A DNA stretch of 64,000 bases from Candidatus Iainarchaeum sp. (GTDB taxonomy: Archaea > Iainarchaeota > Iainarchaeia > Iainarchaeales > VGJJ01), in NCBI GenBank assembly GCA_016699555.1, contig CP064981.1:124001-188000 (forward strand). Reading direction: 5' to 3'. The notes under the pieces are model-generated. The model did not search any database, was not told the DNA's origin, and was given only the letters and a program-made list of their open reading frames with translations. Positions 43,101-52,020 of the stretch are shown here, piece by piece (the first letter of the stretch is position 1; every line of letters begins with the position of its first letter). The translations under genes and the position numbers were made by a program.

Positions 43101-44027
43101 TTAGAGATTATCAAGTGGACTCTGAACTTTCCTCAATTCTTCTTTGGAGACGTGCGTGTAGATTGATGTGGTTGCTAGGTTTGCGTGTCCTAACAGAATC
43201 TGGATCTTGCGAATATTCTCTCCGTTGTCTAGCAGGTGGGTGGCGAATGAATGTCTGAGCACGTGGGGGGTGACTCTTTTCATAATTTTTGCGCGTTCGG
43301 CCGAGTGACGCATGACGCGTTCAACGGTATCAGTAGAGATGGGTTTTCCATTTTTTTTGGCAAACAAAAACTCGCTTTTGGTTTTCCTACGATTGAGGTA
43401 TTTTTTCATTTCTCCCATCCATTTCTGTGATAAGACGATTTCACGGTCTTTGTTTCCTTTTCCGCCTTGCACGCGCGCCATTCCTGCATTGAAGTCGATG
43501 TCTTGGAGTTTGATTTTGACTGCTTCTGAAACACGGACGCCGGTGGAATAGAGAAACATCACGAGCAAACGGTTTCTTCCGGGTTTGGTGTTTTTGATGA
43601 GCGATTTGATCTCTTCAATCGTCAATACGCTGGGTAATTTTTTGGCTTTTTTGGGAATACGGACTTCGTCCATGACTTTCATTTGGAGATGTTTCTCGAG
43701 GAAGAACTTAATGGATGCATGCATGAGGGCCAGCGTGGCATTGGAGACATTTTTTTCTTTTGCACTAGCGAGGAATGCGACGATTTCTGGTTTTCCCACT
43801 TCGTGCGGCTTCTTCCGCAGTTGTTGCAAAAATTTTTCGACGTAGAGCAAGTACATCTTTATCGTTTTTTCTGAATAACCCGAAATCAGTAATTCTTGAC
43901 GAAACCCATTCATGATTTGTTCGATATCATTTTTGGGCAAAAAAGGATTTGAGACATCTGCAGGTGTATCAATCTGAATACGCGGGACAATCGGGGTGTT
44001 TGTGTCCAGCTGAAAATTCTCTTCCAT
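43101..44027 (-). CDS. xerA: XerA-type tyrosine recombinase
   Basis: The 308-residue protein has an N-terminal SAM-like DNA-binding domain (about 30-120) and the catalytic domain with TGVRVSEA (first Arg), HVLRHSFATHLL (HxxR), LGHANLATTSIYTHVS (His/Tyr). All catalytic residues are present. XerA resolves chromosome dimers at dif in archaea. It is not flanked by other mobile-element genes, so a housekeeping role is favoured. TATA CTATTTTATCC is about 26 bases upstream. Confidence 0.92.
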   Translation of the reverse strand: MEENFQLDTNTPIVPRIQIDTPADVSNPFLPKNDIEQIMNGFRQELLISGYSEKTIKMYLLYVEKFLQQLRKKPHEVGKPEIVAFLASAKEKNVSNATLALMHASIKFFLEKHLQMKVMDEVRIPKKAKKLPSVLTIEEIKSLIKNTKPGRNRLLVMFLYSTGVRVSEAVKIKLQDIDFNAGMARVQGGKGNKDREIVLSQKWMGEMKKYLNRRKTKSEFLFAKKNGKPISTDTVERVMRHSAERAKIMKRVTPHVLRHSFATHLLDNGENIRKIQILLGHANLATTSIYTHVSKEELRKVQSPLDNL

Positions 44028-44072
44028 GCCATTACTATGAATTTGCAGGATAAAATAGTGTGGGCGCCGGAA

Positions 44073-44396
44073 CTATTCTTCGTCCAGCTCTTCTTCATCT
44101 TCTTTGGCTTCAACTGTTTTGGCATGTTTCTTGTGCGGTGTTCCCTGCTCAACCCCTTCTTCTGGCGCAGGTCCAACTTCCTCTTCCAATTCTTGCAAAA
44201 TCTTCCCTTTCTTGCCCTTTTTGACTTCTTCGAAGTCTTCGGCCAACTCTTCGACTTCTTCGTCGTCCAGCCCCAGCATATGGAGCTTTTCGAGGTGATC
44301 GTCCTTGGTCAGTTTATCGAATTGCTGTCGCCAAATCTTATCTTCCGGTTTTTCGATCTTTCCGGTTGGCAATCGGCGGTTTCTGACGGGTTTCAT
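44073..44396 (-). CDS. Small protein with acidic C-terminal tail
   Basis: The 107-residue product begins basic (MKPVRNRRLPTGKIEKPEDKIWRQQF), continues as a helical Glu-rich segment and ends in an acidic tail (KEDEEELDEE). TATA CTTTTTAAACC (44418-44428) is 27 bases before ATG 44396, which favours it over the longer frame from 44453. Charge layout suits a nucleic-acid-associated or chaperone-like protein; no family is recognised. Confidence 0.55.
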   Translation of the reverse strand: MKPVRNRRLPTGKIEKPEDKIWRQQFDKLTKDDHLEKLHMLGLDDEEVEELAEDFEEVKKGKKGKILQELEEEVGPAPEEGVEQGTPHKKHAKTVEAKEDEEELDEE

Positions 44397-44519
44397 ATAC
44401 TGAAAACGTTTCTTGAGGTTTAAAAAGGAGTTCCTGGGCGTGTGCCGCTGCACCCCTAAATAAAGAAATAAGTAATGCTTATATACTACCTAAGCTCTTT
44501 GTATTAGCTACCTACTCTT

Positions 44520-44539
44520 CTTTTGATTCACGTCAAAAG
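44520..44539. promoter_or_regulatory. Inverted repeat CTTTTGA-N6-TCAAAAG
   Basis: A perfect 7+7 dyad 18 bases before ATG 44557, placed where an operator of that gene would be. Confidence 0.35.
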
Positions 44540-44556
44540 TTGACATTTTTTCAATA

Positions 44557-44754
44557 ATGAGCCAAAAACGCTGGGAAGGGGTCGAAATGAAACTCGTCGC
44601 AAATGAGGAACTCCGTCTTAAGTTGCTGGAAGAGGAATTTAAGTTGCGCTCCAAGCAGCCTACTGCCTGGACCAAGACCAAGTTCCGCCCTTACGCCAAC
44701 TTTCGCCGACCAAAGTCCTCGATTGAAGGGCAAGTTGCTGTTGCCACGCAATAG
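44557..44754 (+). CDS. Small basic protein of unknown function
   Basis: The 65-residue product has a helical Glu/Leu-rich start (NEELRLKLLEEEFKLRSK) and a basic Arg/Pro tail (TKFRPYANFRRPKSS). Followed by a hairpin plus T-run, which supports it as a real unit. No family recognised. Confidence 0.5.
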   Translation: MSQKRWEGVEMKLVANEELRLKLLEEEFKLRSKQPTAWTKTKFRPYANFRRPKSSIEGQVAVATQ

Positions 44755-44767
44755 CAATGTTGTATCT

Positions 44768-44803
44768 GTTTTGCGTTCTGCGCAAAACACTGTCTTATTT
44801 TTT
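44768..44803 (+). terminator. Hairpin plus T-run terminator
   Basis: GTTTTGCG, loop TTCTG, CGCAAAAC forms an 8-bp stem (44768-44788) followed by a T6 run at 44798-44803, directly downstream of the small gene. Confidence 0.6.
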
Positions 44804-44848
44804 CGCGCTCTTGACTACCTTTAAATAATTTAGGTTTGTGTTGCTGTG

Positions 44849-45304
44849 ATGGAACTCAATCCATTCACTATCGGGTTCATCGCTCTTGCTGTTTTGGCAA
44901 TCGGTGCGGCGTATTATTTTTCTCCTTCTATCTTTTCGGCTCCGACTGGTCTTGTTACGGGGGTTCTGGAACCTTCGAATCCATTTTCCGGGAAGCTAAC
45001 GAGTACGATCGAAAAAATGTTTCGCGATCAACCCCAATCCTATATCGAGCAGGATGGGCGGCATGGGTTATTGCTTCCGGGCGGGGCGTCCGTGCAATTT
45101 AGTACTTCTCCCACTACCACGGAGCAGGATGTCGTGATTATCCTCAACGCCTCAACGGCCAAAATAACAAGTTACCATGCTTATCCCGAATTCGTGCAGA
45201 ACGAGTTCACGTATGTGCCTCCCGAGCAATTAGCGGGGGAAAGTCCCTACATTCGCGCGCAGTATCCGAATGGTATTTATTTGATGCCCGTGAATGTGAA
45301 GTGA
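44849..45304 (+). CDS. Membrane-anchored extracellular protein
   Basis: The 151-residue product has an N-terminal membrane helix (about 6-28, PFTIGFIALAVLAIGAAYYF) and an external domain with no recognised family. TATA ACCTTTAAATAATT (44817-44829) is about 26 bases before ATG 44849; the GTG at 44846 is an alternative. The following membrane gene starts six bases after the stop. Confidence 0.6.
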   Translation: MELNPFTIGFIALAVLAIGAAYYFSPSIFSAPTGLVTGVLEPSNPFSGKLTSTIEKMFRDQPQSYIEQDGRHGLLLPGGASVQFSTSPTTTEQDVVIILNASTAKITSYHAYPEFVQNEFTYVPPEQLAGESPYIRAQYPNGIYLMPVNVK

Positions 45305-45310
45305 TTCTGG

Positions 45311-45691
45311 ATGGAATTGAACTACCTCGAACTCGTTTCCTGGTTCACACTAGTTTCGTTCCTCGCGCTTTATTTCTTTCCCGACTATCGCCTGTATGCG
45401 CTCGTCCTGTTCGCTTTCGGTTTTGGTTTTTGGCTTTCTTGGAGCGAGTTGCATACGATTGAAGTGGTCGTGCTGACGTTGATCCCGCTTTTCTTGAGTG
45501 TGGTGCTGCTATTCCTTACCTCTATCTTCTTCCAGGTCTGGGATACGACGACTTCATTCAATTCCTTTTGGGCGTCTGCAGGGATTGGAGTTCTGGTCTT
45601 GTTCGGGCTTGTTGCACTGGTGGGGATTCCATTCTCCTATCTGGCGACGTGGATCCGTCACTTCCTGTTTCCGGTGACGGACGACTTGTGA
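45311..45691 (+). CDS. Four-helix membrane protein
   Basis: The 126-residue product has four hydrophobic helices and ends IRHFLFPVTDDL. No family recognised. It forms a pair with the preceding membrane-anchored protein. The last 134 bases overlap the 3' end of the convergent giant gene, unusually long for this window. Confidence 0.6.
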   Translation: MELNYLELVSWFTLVSFLALYFFPDYRLYALVLFAFGFGFWLSWSELHTIEVVVLTLIPLFLSVVLLFLTSIFFQVWDTTTSFNSFWASAGIGVLVLFGLVALVGIPFSYLATWIRHFLFPVTDDL

Positions 45692-48600
45692 TGCGTTCGC
45701 TCGTGCGCGGGATGGATTTCATCGTAATGGGCTTAGGGTTTTTCTTTTTCCACCAGTGGAATATCCCTGCGCCGCCGACCGCGAATATGACTCCGAGCAA
45801 TGGCAATGTTTTTTCGGGAAGCGTGGCGAGTCCGGTAATGTTTTGCTTCTTTGATTCGGCGTAAGCGAGGAGATTCCTTCCCACGTAGATGGCCTTTCCG
45901 TATTCGTTTGCTTGCATCGCATCGCTTACCTTTTGGAGGTTGTCTTTCCATTCCGCTTCGGCGATATCATACTGTTCGAGTGCTTTTTGCATCTGTTCGG
46001 CTTGCTCCTGCAATGCTGAACGCGCGTCATCGATCCTTGTCGCAATCGCTTTCGTCCGCTCTTCGATGAGGGGCAGGTTAGCGGCGATAGGCAGTATCGC
46101 TTCTCGTTTGATATCTTTCTTCGCAAGCTGTTTCTCGGCATCGCGGAGTTCTTTTTGGAGATCTTCCAGTTCTTCTTTCAAATCCTTCAGTTGGTTCTCG
46201 CTCAGGGGGCAGATGAAGTTTGTCTCGAGCAATTTATTGCAGGTGATTCCAAGCTCTTTTCCATATGCTGCAGCGCCATCGCGTGCAGAAAGAATGGTTT
46301 GATTTACCTCTGCGGCTTTTCCGAGGGTGGTGTTCTTGATTTCGCCGTCGGTGGGGGTAGCGTTTACTGGGATTGCCGCCGCATTGGTGTCGTTCTGCTC
46401 GAGCCATGTCATGGCGTTCTCCGCGCCCAACAAATTATTTTCTTCCATGAATGTGTCGAATGCGCTGCGCTGCCTTTCCCATTCAGCCGTGTTTCCTGTA
46501 GCGATTGTGCTTTTTCGCGCGGTAAGGTTTGCTTTTTTTTGCCAGTGCAAGTTCTCTTCTACCGCGAGCGCATCGAGTTCTGCTTGCCACTTCTGTAGTC
46601 CTTCGGCCCACTTTTGGGGGTTATTGTCCCCACCCCACTGTTCGACGCGATGGCGTAATGCAATTGCCTTTGCTGCGATGTCGGCGAAAGGGCTGGAGGT
46701 GTATTGTTGGATTCCTTGCAGGAGATTTTCTTTCAGCACATTCCAGCTTTCGATCCCTTGGGGTTGGGCGATGAGGATGGTGAACGTTCGCATGCCATTG
46801 GCTCCAATTTCTTGGGACTGGATGCCGAGGCTCCCTTCGCCCGTAGTGTTCCATGGAATGGTCTCGCCCAATTCTCCCAAAACCTGTACTGAAAGGGTTT
46901 CGAGCGGGTCGATGCGAATTCCGGTGCTGGCGCTCAAGCGGAATGGTTTTGCTACGCTATTTTTCCATGTCACGGTGTACGTCGTCGTCTGTATTCCCTC
47001 TTCTTCACGGGCGCCGGCGAGTGCAGTGGTGGTGCGGATGACGTCTTGGAATAGGGTGTCGACGAGAATCTTCGTCGTGGGGGTGCGCAAAGGGATGAGT
47101 ATCGATCTGCCTTGTTCGAGCAAAGCGGTACTGTCTTCCACCCATATACTCATCGGAGCGGTTGCGCCGATTCCATATTTTTCGCGTTCGAGCGGCAGGG
47201 TGGTGTCGGCTTGCGCGCTTGCATTCAATGTCATGCGCACCCGTGCTTGGTTTCCGATAAGTTCGCCGATGGTAATGTCCTCCGTCAGCCGGACAGGGAT
47301 TCCGCTTCCGCGTGCTTGGATCGTGATGGGTTCGTTCCATTCCGATAGGGAGAGCGCCACCACTTCTTGTTTTTCGGTCCATGCGACGTTGGATTCGATT
47401 ATTTCCGCCGTGTATGGGATGTTTACCTCCAGCTCAAGCGGGAAGCGGATTGGTTTGCCGGCCGGGTTGCGCATTTTCCACTCCAATACCATCTCGGCGG
47501 GGGCGTTTCCTTCCACGCTTGCGGGGGCGATTATTTCCCATCTTTGTCTGGCGACTAACTCTTGGAGCGCTTCGTGTATGCGTTCGCGTGCTTCGCGCAA
47601 GGCTTCTTCCATCTCACGTTGATTTTCCTGCAGTGCCGAGAAGGGTTGTGGGTGCGTGAGCGTATCGATGCGTTGCCTGAGTTTTTTGCCGCTCTCTTCA
47701 AAGCGTGTTCCGTTGGCGCCGCGCAACTGCAATTGGTCGATGAGCATGAGGGTCTCATGCGCTTCCTTTTGAGTGGTATTCCATTCCCGCACGGTGGTGC
47801 TCTGCAAGTAGGCCGTTTCCACATTCTGCAAGGCGCTTTTGCAGGCGGAGTGAGCGAGCGCTGGGTCGCCATGATTGGATGCCAACCACTCCTCTTCCGA
47901 TAAGGCGTTTCCGATGCGCATGCTTTCGGCGTACAGTCGTGTTCTTTCGACGCATGCGGCGAATGCGTGTTTCTGTGCGATGATGAGTGCGGGTGCCGTA
48001 ATAGTCGTCTTGTTCTCTTCGAGTTGGTGTAAAAGCGCGGCGCAGTATCCCCATTTCTTTTCCGTTTTGGCCTCGACTAGCTCTTTGGCGGCTAATCGCA
48101 ATGAAGGGGATTCGTTGCTGCTGATGCTTTTGGCGAGCTCGTCACAGGCCGATTGGATTGGCGCTTGAGCGGCCTGATATGCGGCGATTTCCTGTTGCCA
48201 TGCGACAAGGTTTTTTTCCCATGCTCTCCATTCCATGATGCGTTTTCCGAGCGCAAGGTTTTGTGCGCTTTCCTGCTCGATACGCTCTTTCCACTCGATT
48301 AGCGTCTGCAATTCGGCACGAAGCGCGGTGAAATCGTTTGCGGTTATCGTGCTATGAAATGCCGGATTCCATGCCTCCAGCAAATGATAATTTTGACTTT
48401 CATTTTCTAGGATGGTTTCGATCTCGACGATTTGGTTTTCCGCCGCGAGGATTTTGGGTGTTGCTTCGGAGGCGTGTGCCGTTTCTTCTTTCTCCAATTC
48501 TTCTATTCCTTCTTCGATGGCGCGGATGTGCTGCATGATTCCGGCGTGAATTCCGTTGGTGGGCGCAAGCGCTGCTTCTGCGTGATAAATCATCTCGCTC

Positions 48601-49394
48601 GCTACCAATTCCTCAAGCACTTGGAGTCCTTTGACTGCGTTCTTGCGTGTGCGCATGGAATTGAGGAAACTATTCCATGTGGGGAAGAACGCGATGATGA
48701 GCTTGCCGCTGTTTCCTGGTTCGAGGATTTTAGTCGGGGTCTTCAGCAGATCAAATCCTCTGGCGGTGTCGATCGCATATGCGTTGGATTCTTTTCCGCT
48801 GATGCGCTGCGCGAGCGTTCCGAAGTAGCGGGTGTTGGTTTGCACTTTCTGCGCTAATGCACTGTGTGGGGTTTGGTTCTTGACTTCTTGGATGAATTCG
48901 ACGGCTTTGGCGTAGGATTGGAATGCCGCCGAGTCTCTTACGCTGTTCAACTCGGCGCGTTCGGCTGCTTGCATGGTCTGTTGGAGCGCTTGCCAGGAAT
49001 AGATCTGGCTCCTTTCGCTGTACAAGAGCGCCTCTCCGAGTGCGGTTCCGGCCAATTGGGATTGATTCCATAATTCGCCGATCGTCCCATTGGTGCAGGC
49101 CGCTCTCACTTTCTGGAGCTTTTGCGTTGCATCGGTGAGGCGTAGCCATCCATTGATGGTTTGGCTTTCGGCGCGCTCGACGAGGATGGAACTGTTCGTC
49201 TTGGTTCCGATTCCGCTCGCTTGTGTTTTCCGAAAAAGCGTCTGGCAAGCGGGGGCGGTCGTGCAAGGTTGCATGTGCGTGAGCTCCGCGCTGCTGGCGC
49301 GCAGGCAGGCAGCGGTCTCTCCCGCTGTGAGTTTGGCATCGAGGCATCCTGCGACGACGATGAGGAGTATGATGAAGAATAGGGCCTTCTGCAT
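45558..49394 (-). CDS. Giant lipoprotein-like coiled-coil surface protein
   Basis: The product has 1278 residues. It starts with a lipobox (LLIVVAGC, Cys17). Residues about 60-640 are long helices, then a beta-rich section of several Ig-like units (RWEIIAPASVEGNAPAEMVLEWKMRN; TTTYTVTWKNSVAKPFRLSA), then more coiled coil (LKDLKEELEDLQKELRDAEKQLAKKD). A membrane helix (PLLGVIFAVGGAGIFHWWKKK) and a Ser/Pro-rich tail end it, so it may be anchored at both ends. TATA ATTTTTAACAT (49418-49428) supports ATG 49394. Likely a spacer or stalk of the envelope; no enzymatic motif. Confidence 0.7.
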   Translation of the reverse strand: MQKALFFIILLIVVAGCLDAKLTAGETAACLRASSAELTHMQPCTTAPACQTLFRKTQASGIGTKTNSSILVERAESQTINGWLRLTDATQKLQKVRAACTNGTIGELWNQSQLAGTALGEALLYSERSQIYSWQALQQTMQAAERAELNSVRDSAAFQSYAKAVEFIQEVKNQTPHSALAQKVQTNTRYFGTLAQRISGKESNAYAIDTARGFDLLKTPTKILEPGNSGKLIIAFFPTWNSFLNSMRTRKNAVKGLQVLEELVASEMIYHAEAALAPTNGIHAGIMQHIRAIEEGIEELEKEETAHASEATPKILAAENQIVEIETILENESQNYHLLEAWNPAFHSTITANDFTALRAELQTLIEWKERIEQESAQNLALGKRIMEWRAWEKNLVAWQQEIAAYQAAQAPIQSACDELAKSISSNESPSLRLAAKELVEAKTEKKWGYCAALLHQLEENKTTITAPALIIAQKHAFAACVERTRLYAESMRIGNALSEEEWLASNHGDPALAHSACKSALQNVETAYLQSTTVREWNTTQKEAHETLMLIDQLQLRGANGTRFEESGKKLRQRIDTLTHPQPFSALQENQREMEEALREARERIHEALQELVARQRWEIIAPASVEGNAPAEMVLEWKMRNPAGKPIRFPLELEVNIPYTAEIIESNVAWTEKQEVVALSLSEWNEPITIQARGSGIPVRLTEDITIGELIGNQARVRMTLNASAQADTTLPLEREKYGIGATAPMSIWVEDSTALLEQGRSILIPLRTPTTKILVDTLFQDVIRTTTALAGAREEEGIQTTTYTVTWKNSVAKPFRLSASTGIRIDPLETLSVQVLGELGETIPWNTTGEGSLGIQSQEIGANGMRTFTILIAQPQGIESWNVLKENLLQGIQQYTSSPFADIAAKAIALRHRVEQWGGDNNPQKWAEGLQKWQAELDALAVEENLHWQKKANLTARKSTIATGNTAEWERQRSAFDTFMEENNLLGAENAMTWLEQNDTNAAAIPVNATPTDGEIKNTTLGKAAEVNQTILSARDGAAAYGKELGITCNKLLETNFICPLSENQLKDLKEELEDLQKELRDAEKQLAKKDIKREAILPIAANLPLIEERTKAIATRIDDARSALQEQAEQMQKALEQYDIAEAEWKDNLQKVSDAMQANEYGKAIYVGRNLLAYAESKKQNITGLATLPEKTLPLLGVIFAVGGAGIFHWWKKKNPKPITMKSIPRTSERITSRPSPETGSDGSTSPDRRMESPPVQQARTRPELQSLQTPKRN

Positions 49395-49444
49395 GCAGCC
49401 TGGATGCACGGGTTCATGTTAAAAATCTAGGGAAAATTGCGCGG

Positions 49445-49708
49445 CTAACTGCATTCGGTCAAGCTGGCTTTCCCGCGGTTCTGTTGGATCCCATCCGTCA
49501 AGCAGTCGACCTTTTCTTTGAGCAGTTGGTTTTGGGTATGCAAGAGTTTGGCTTCTTGCGCGAGCTTGAATTGTTCGGGTGCGACGAATTCTTGGAGGTA
49601 TTGGGCGGAATAGATTCCGATGACAATCCCTATCACGAGCATGAGCGCGAAGGCGATCATCTCCATGGATGGTTTTCCTTTTTTGCGGGTGTGTCCTTCG
49701 TCTTCCAT
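49445..49708 (-). CDS. Small membrane protein with coiled-coil tail
   Basis: The 87-residue product has a short basic N-terminus, a membrane helix (MIAFALMLVIGIVIGIYSAQYL, about 17-38) and a helical external or cytoplasmic tail (FKLAQEAKLLHTQNQLLKEKVDCL). TATA GGATATAAACAG (49728-49739) is 25 bases before ATG 49708. The longer frame from 50203 is a shadow of the gene opposite it. Confidence 0.6.
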   Translation of the reverse strand: MEDEGHTRKKGKPSMEMIAFALMLVIGIVIGIYSAQYLQEFVAPEQFKLAQEAKLLHTQNQLLKEKVDCLTDGIQQNRGKASLTECS

Positions 49709-49816
49709 TTCAAAAAGTAAGCGAATTCTGTTTATATCCTTTCTTCTTTTGCGGGTTTTGAAAAATTCATGCTCGTGGTAGGCTCTATTTAAGAACTTCT
49801 TTTTTCCCAGCTTGGT

Positions 49817-50212
49817 ATGCGTCCGCGTTGGTATGCGCCATTGTTGCAACATTCCAATGGTACGTCGTTGCACGTCTATGCGACCTTTCCGAAGGCCAAA
49901 TTCTTCATGGAAAAACAAGTGATTACCCCTAAATTCATCCGGCGTGTGGTCCGCTTCGAGGTGGATGGCAAACCGGTGGTGCGTGCGCGTTCGGAAGTGC
50001 TCGTCGCGGGAACGAAACCCGCTATTTTGAAGGAACTGCGTGATGGGAAGCGTCCGATCGGTCTCATCGTAAAAGATTACAAGGTCAAGCGCACGCGTTT
50101 GCGCGCGACTTCGCGTACGCGTGAGTTCCACTTTACCGGGGATCTGGATGCGCGCATCACGGAACGTTTCTTTGTGGGACCGCACACGAAGACGAAAGCG
50201 CATACGCTTTAG
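49817..50212 (+). CDS. Chorismate lyase/UTRA-fold-like protein
   Basis: The 131-residue protein has the beta-sheet pattern of the UbiC/DUF98 chorismate-lyase fold: FIRRVVRFEVDGKPVVRARSEVLVA, then LRDGKRPIGLIVKDYKVKRTR. UbiC makes 4-hydroxybenzoate; UTRA forms bind small ligands. Nothing proves the lyase reaction here. Its stop abuts that of taw1. Confidence 0.55.
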   Translation: MRPRWYAPLLQHSNGTSLHVYATFPKAKFFMEKQVITPKFIRRVVRFEVDGKPVVRARSEVLVAGTKPAILKELRDGKRPIGLIVKDYKVKRTRLRATSRTREFHFTGDLDARITERFFVGPHTKTKAHTL

Positions 50213-51361
50213 TTATTGTACGACGCCGAAATCTTTCTCGCTCTCTTTGACTTCTTCTCGGGCTTTGGAGTATTCCATGGCATCGAGATTTGCGGGCGGG
50301 TGTTCGACGTTCATGAGCTCAAAGAAACGATTGAAATCGATCCATGTCTTCTTGTGGTATTGCTTCTTGGCGATGAGGATGACGTCGCTGGGCAGGTGTT
50401 CGGAGGCGAATTCGTAGTCTTTTTCCAGGAATGCGAGTACTTTCATTCCGAATTCTTTCACGTAAGCAAAGTCGGGCATGGCGCTCCGGGGGAGGCGCTT
50501 CTGCGATTCGCCGACGTGCATGTATCCCTTGATTTCGATGAAGTCAAAGTCTCCTTTGCGGATGAGTTGCGCGTAATGTTGGGGTTCGATGTCATTGATC
50601 CCTTTCACGACGGTGAGTCGTGCGGTGGTTCGGTATTTTTTCTTGGCGCATTCGTCCAACGATTGCTGGTATCGTTCCCAGTAGTCGGGAAAGAGGGGGA
50701 TGTCCAATTGCTTCAACACCTCTTTGTTGGGCGCGTCCAGGCTGAGGTAGAGCTGGGTAATGGTGTGGAGGTTCTTGATGGCCTCGGGGTATTGCGCGTT
50801 CGTCACGATGAATGTGGAAATGCGTTTGCGATGGAAGTTTTCGCACAACTCATTGATCTTTGGATAGACGATGGGTTCTCCCGTCAATGAGAGCGCGACG
50901 TGTCCGACGTGCTGGGAGGCATCGAACATGGCTTTGGGTACGCCGGCATGGCCGCCGAATCCTTGGAGCAAGGTATAGTGGGCCTTGAGCGCTTCGTCGA
51001 TGATGAAGGAAGGGGAATCCATTTTCCAGTTCCATTCTTTTTCGACCGGTGCTTTGGTCCCGCGCCAGCAGAAGGTGCAGCGATTGGCGCAGCTGAGGTT
51101 GACGGTCATCTGCATGCACTGGTGGGATTGGATCCCATAGAACTTGAGCTTGTAGCACCCGCCCTCGCCGCGGAGCATGTTCTTGGTCCACCCACAGACT
51201 TTGACGGCGGAGTGGCTGCCCACAATGCGGTATTGCTGGTGCTCCAGCTCTTGTTTGTAGCTTCCTTCCACTTGGACTTTGAAATTTTCTCCCACGATGG
51301 GCAAGTCGCTGAGCTCTTGGGCGATCTGGGCGGGCTGGTCTTGGAGGATGGGGAGCGCCAT
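50213..51361 (-). CDS. taw1: tRNA 4-demethylwyosine synthase Taw1 (TYW1)
   Basis: The 382-residue radical SAM enzyme builds the tricyclic base at m1G37 of tRNA-Phe from pyruvate. The SAM cluster Cys are Cys91, Cys95 and Cys98 in NLSCANRCTFCWR. The second cluster Cys are Cys56, Cys69 and Cys82 with the 13-residue spacing known from Taw1. GFGGHAGVPKAMFDASQH and ALSLTGEPIVYPKINEL are family segments. It works on the tRNA-Phe gene type at 29.2 kb. Confidence 0.95.
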   Translation of the reverse strand: MALPILQDQPAQIAQELSDLPIVGENFKVQVEGSYKQELEHQQYRIVGSHSAVKVCGWTKNMLRGEGGCYKLKFYGIQSHQCMQMTVNLSCANRCTFCWRGTKAPVEKEWNWKMDSPSFIIDEALKAHYTLLQGFGGHAGVPKAMFDASQHVGHVALSLTGEPIVYPKINELCENFHRKRISTFIVTNAQYPEAIKNLHTITQLYLSLDAPNKEVLKQLDIPLFPDYWERYQQSLDECAKKKYRTTARLTVVKGINDIEPQHYAQLIRKGDFDFIEIKGYMHVGESQKRLPRSAMPDFAYVKEFGMKVLAFLEKDYEFASEHLPSDVILIAKKQYHKKTWIDFNRFFELMNVEHPPANLDAMEYSKAREEVKESEKDFGVVQ

Positions 51362-51472
51362 ATGGAGCTTTTGCTCCCGAATCGTTAAAAATAAACGACA
51401 TAATCGAGGAGGCAGCTGCCTTATTTTGGGCTAAAAACATGCATATAAACTCGGATTCCGCTAGTAGGGGGC

Positions 51473-51628
51473 ATGGTCACCCCTCACCCGGACAAACGAA
51501 AGAAGCCGGCCCAGCGTGCGCGGCCTTCTCCATATCCCACGCGCGGACAGATCGACCGCCAGGCGCTCCGCGATATCTTTCCCTCGCATCCTGGAAGGCG
51601 ACCTATCCGCCGCATCCGCAGGGAATGA
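51473..51628 (+). CDS. Putative 51-residue Arg/Pro-rich basic protein
   Basis: The frame runs from ATG 51473 to TGA 51626-51628. It begins MVTPHPDKRKKPAQRARPSP, contains GQIDRQALRDIFP and ends RRPIRRIRRE. TATA GCATATAAAC (about 51441-51450) is 26 bases upstream, the leaderless spacing. The charge suits nucleic-acid or ribosome binding. The opposite strand is also open but has no promoter signal. Confidence 0.5.
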   Translation: MVTPHPDKRKKPAQRARPSPYPTRGQIDRQALRDIFPSHPGRRPIRRIRRE

Positions 51629-51720
51629 GCTCCCTCCCGGAATCAATGCCTTTGGTCGTGGAATAGGTAAACGTTTTTATATGTGAAAATCGTTCCTCCA
51701 GCAATAAGGGGGTTTCCTAT

Positions 51721-51993
51721 ATGTACAAATTTGCAATCGCACGCCAATTGGCTACGAAACGCGTGATTACGAATCGCGGCGACGAAGTCGGTCGCTTATC
51801 CGACTTGCTCGTGGATGAGAATACGGGCAATATCGAGGCCTTGATCGTCGAAGTGGATGCCGAATCCCGCGTCATCAAGAAAGCCAACCTGCAAGAAAGG
51901 GTCATTCAGGTCCCTTACGCAGCCGTTACCGCGGTCTCCGATGTTTTCATCGTGGACGAACGCGAGATTACCAGCTTGGGTTCACAACAATAA
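51721..51993 (+). CDS. PRC-barrel domain protein
   Basis: The 90-residue protein is a full PRC barrel (IARQLATKRVITNRGDEVGRLSDLLVDENTGNIEALIVEVD ... VIQVPYAAVTAVSDVFIVDE). Archaeal proteins of this kind include the CdpB family acting with SepF and FtsZ in division. AAGGGGG precedes the ATG at ribosome-site distance, and TTTTTATATG (51673-51682) is the TATA box. Confidence 0.9.
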   Translation: MYKFAIARQLATKRVITNRGDEVGRLSDLLVDENTGNIEALIVEVDAESRVIKKANLQERVIQVPYAAVTAVSDVFIVDEREITSLGSQQ

Positions 51994-52020
51994 CGTCGTG
52001 ATCCACACCCATCACTGTTA

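Noticed and set aside
40896..44027. Integrated mobile element between tRNA-iMet and the tyrosine recombinase
   Set aside because: I found no repeat of the tRNA 3' end near the recombinase, no other mobile-element genes, and the recombinase looks like housekeeping XerA.
43101..44027. Phage or plasmid integrase
   Set aside because: Size, full catalytic set and absence of an attachment repeat fit archaeal XerA better.
49709..50203. N-terminal 165 codons of the frame read from 50203 on the minus strand
   Set aside because: They are antisense to the chorismate-lyase-like gene; promoter spacing sets the small membrane protein start at 49708.
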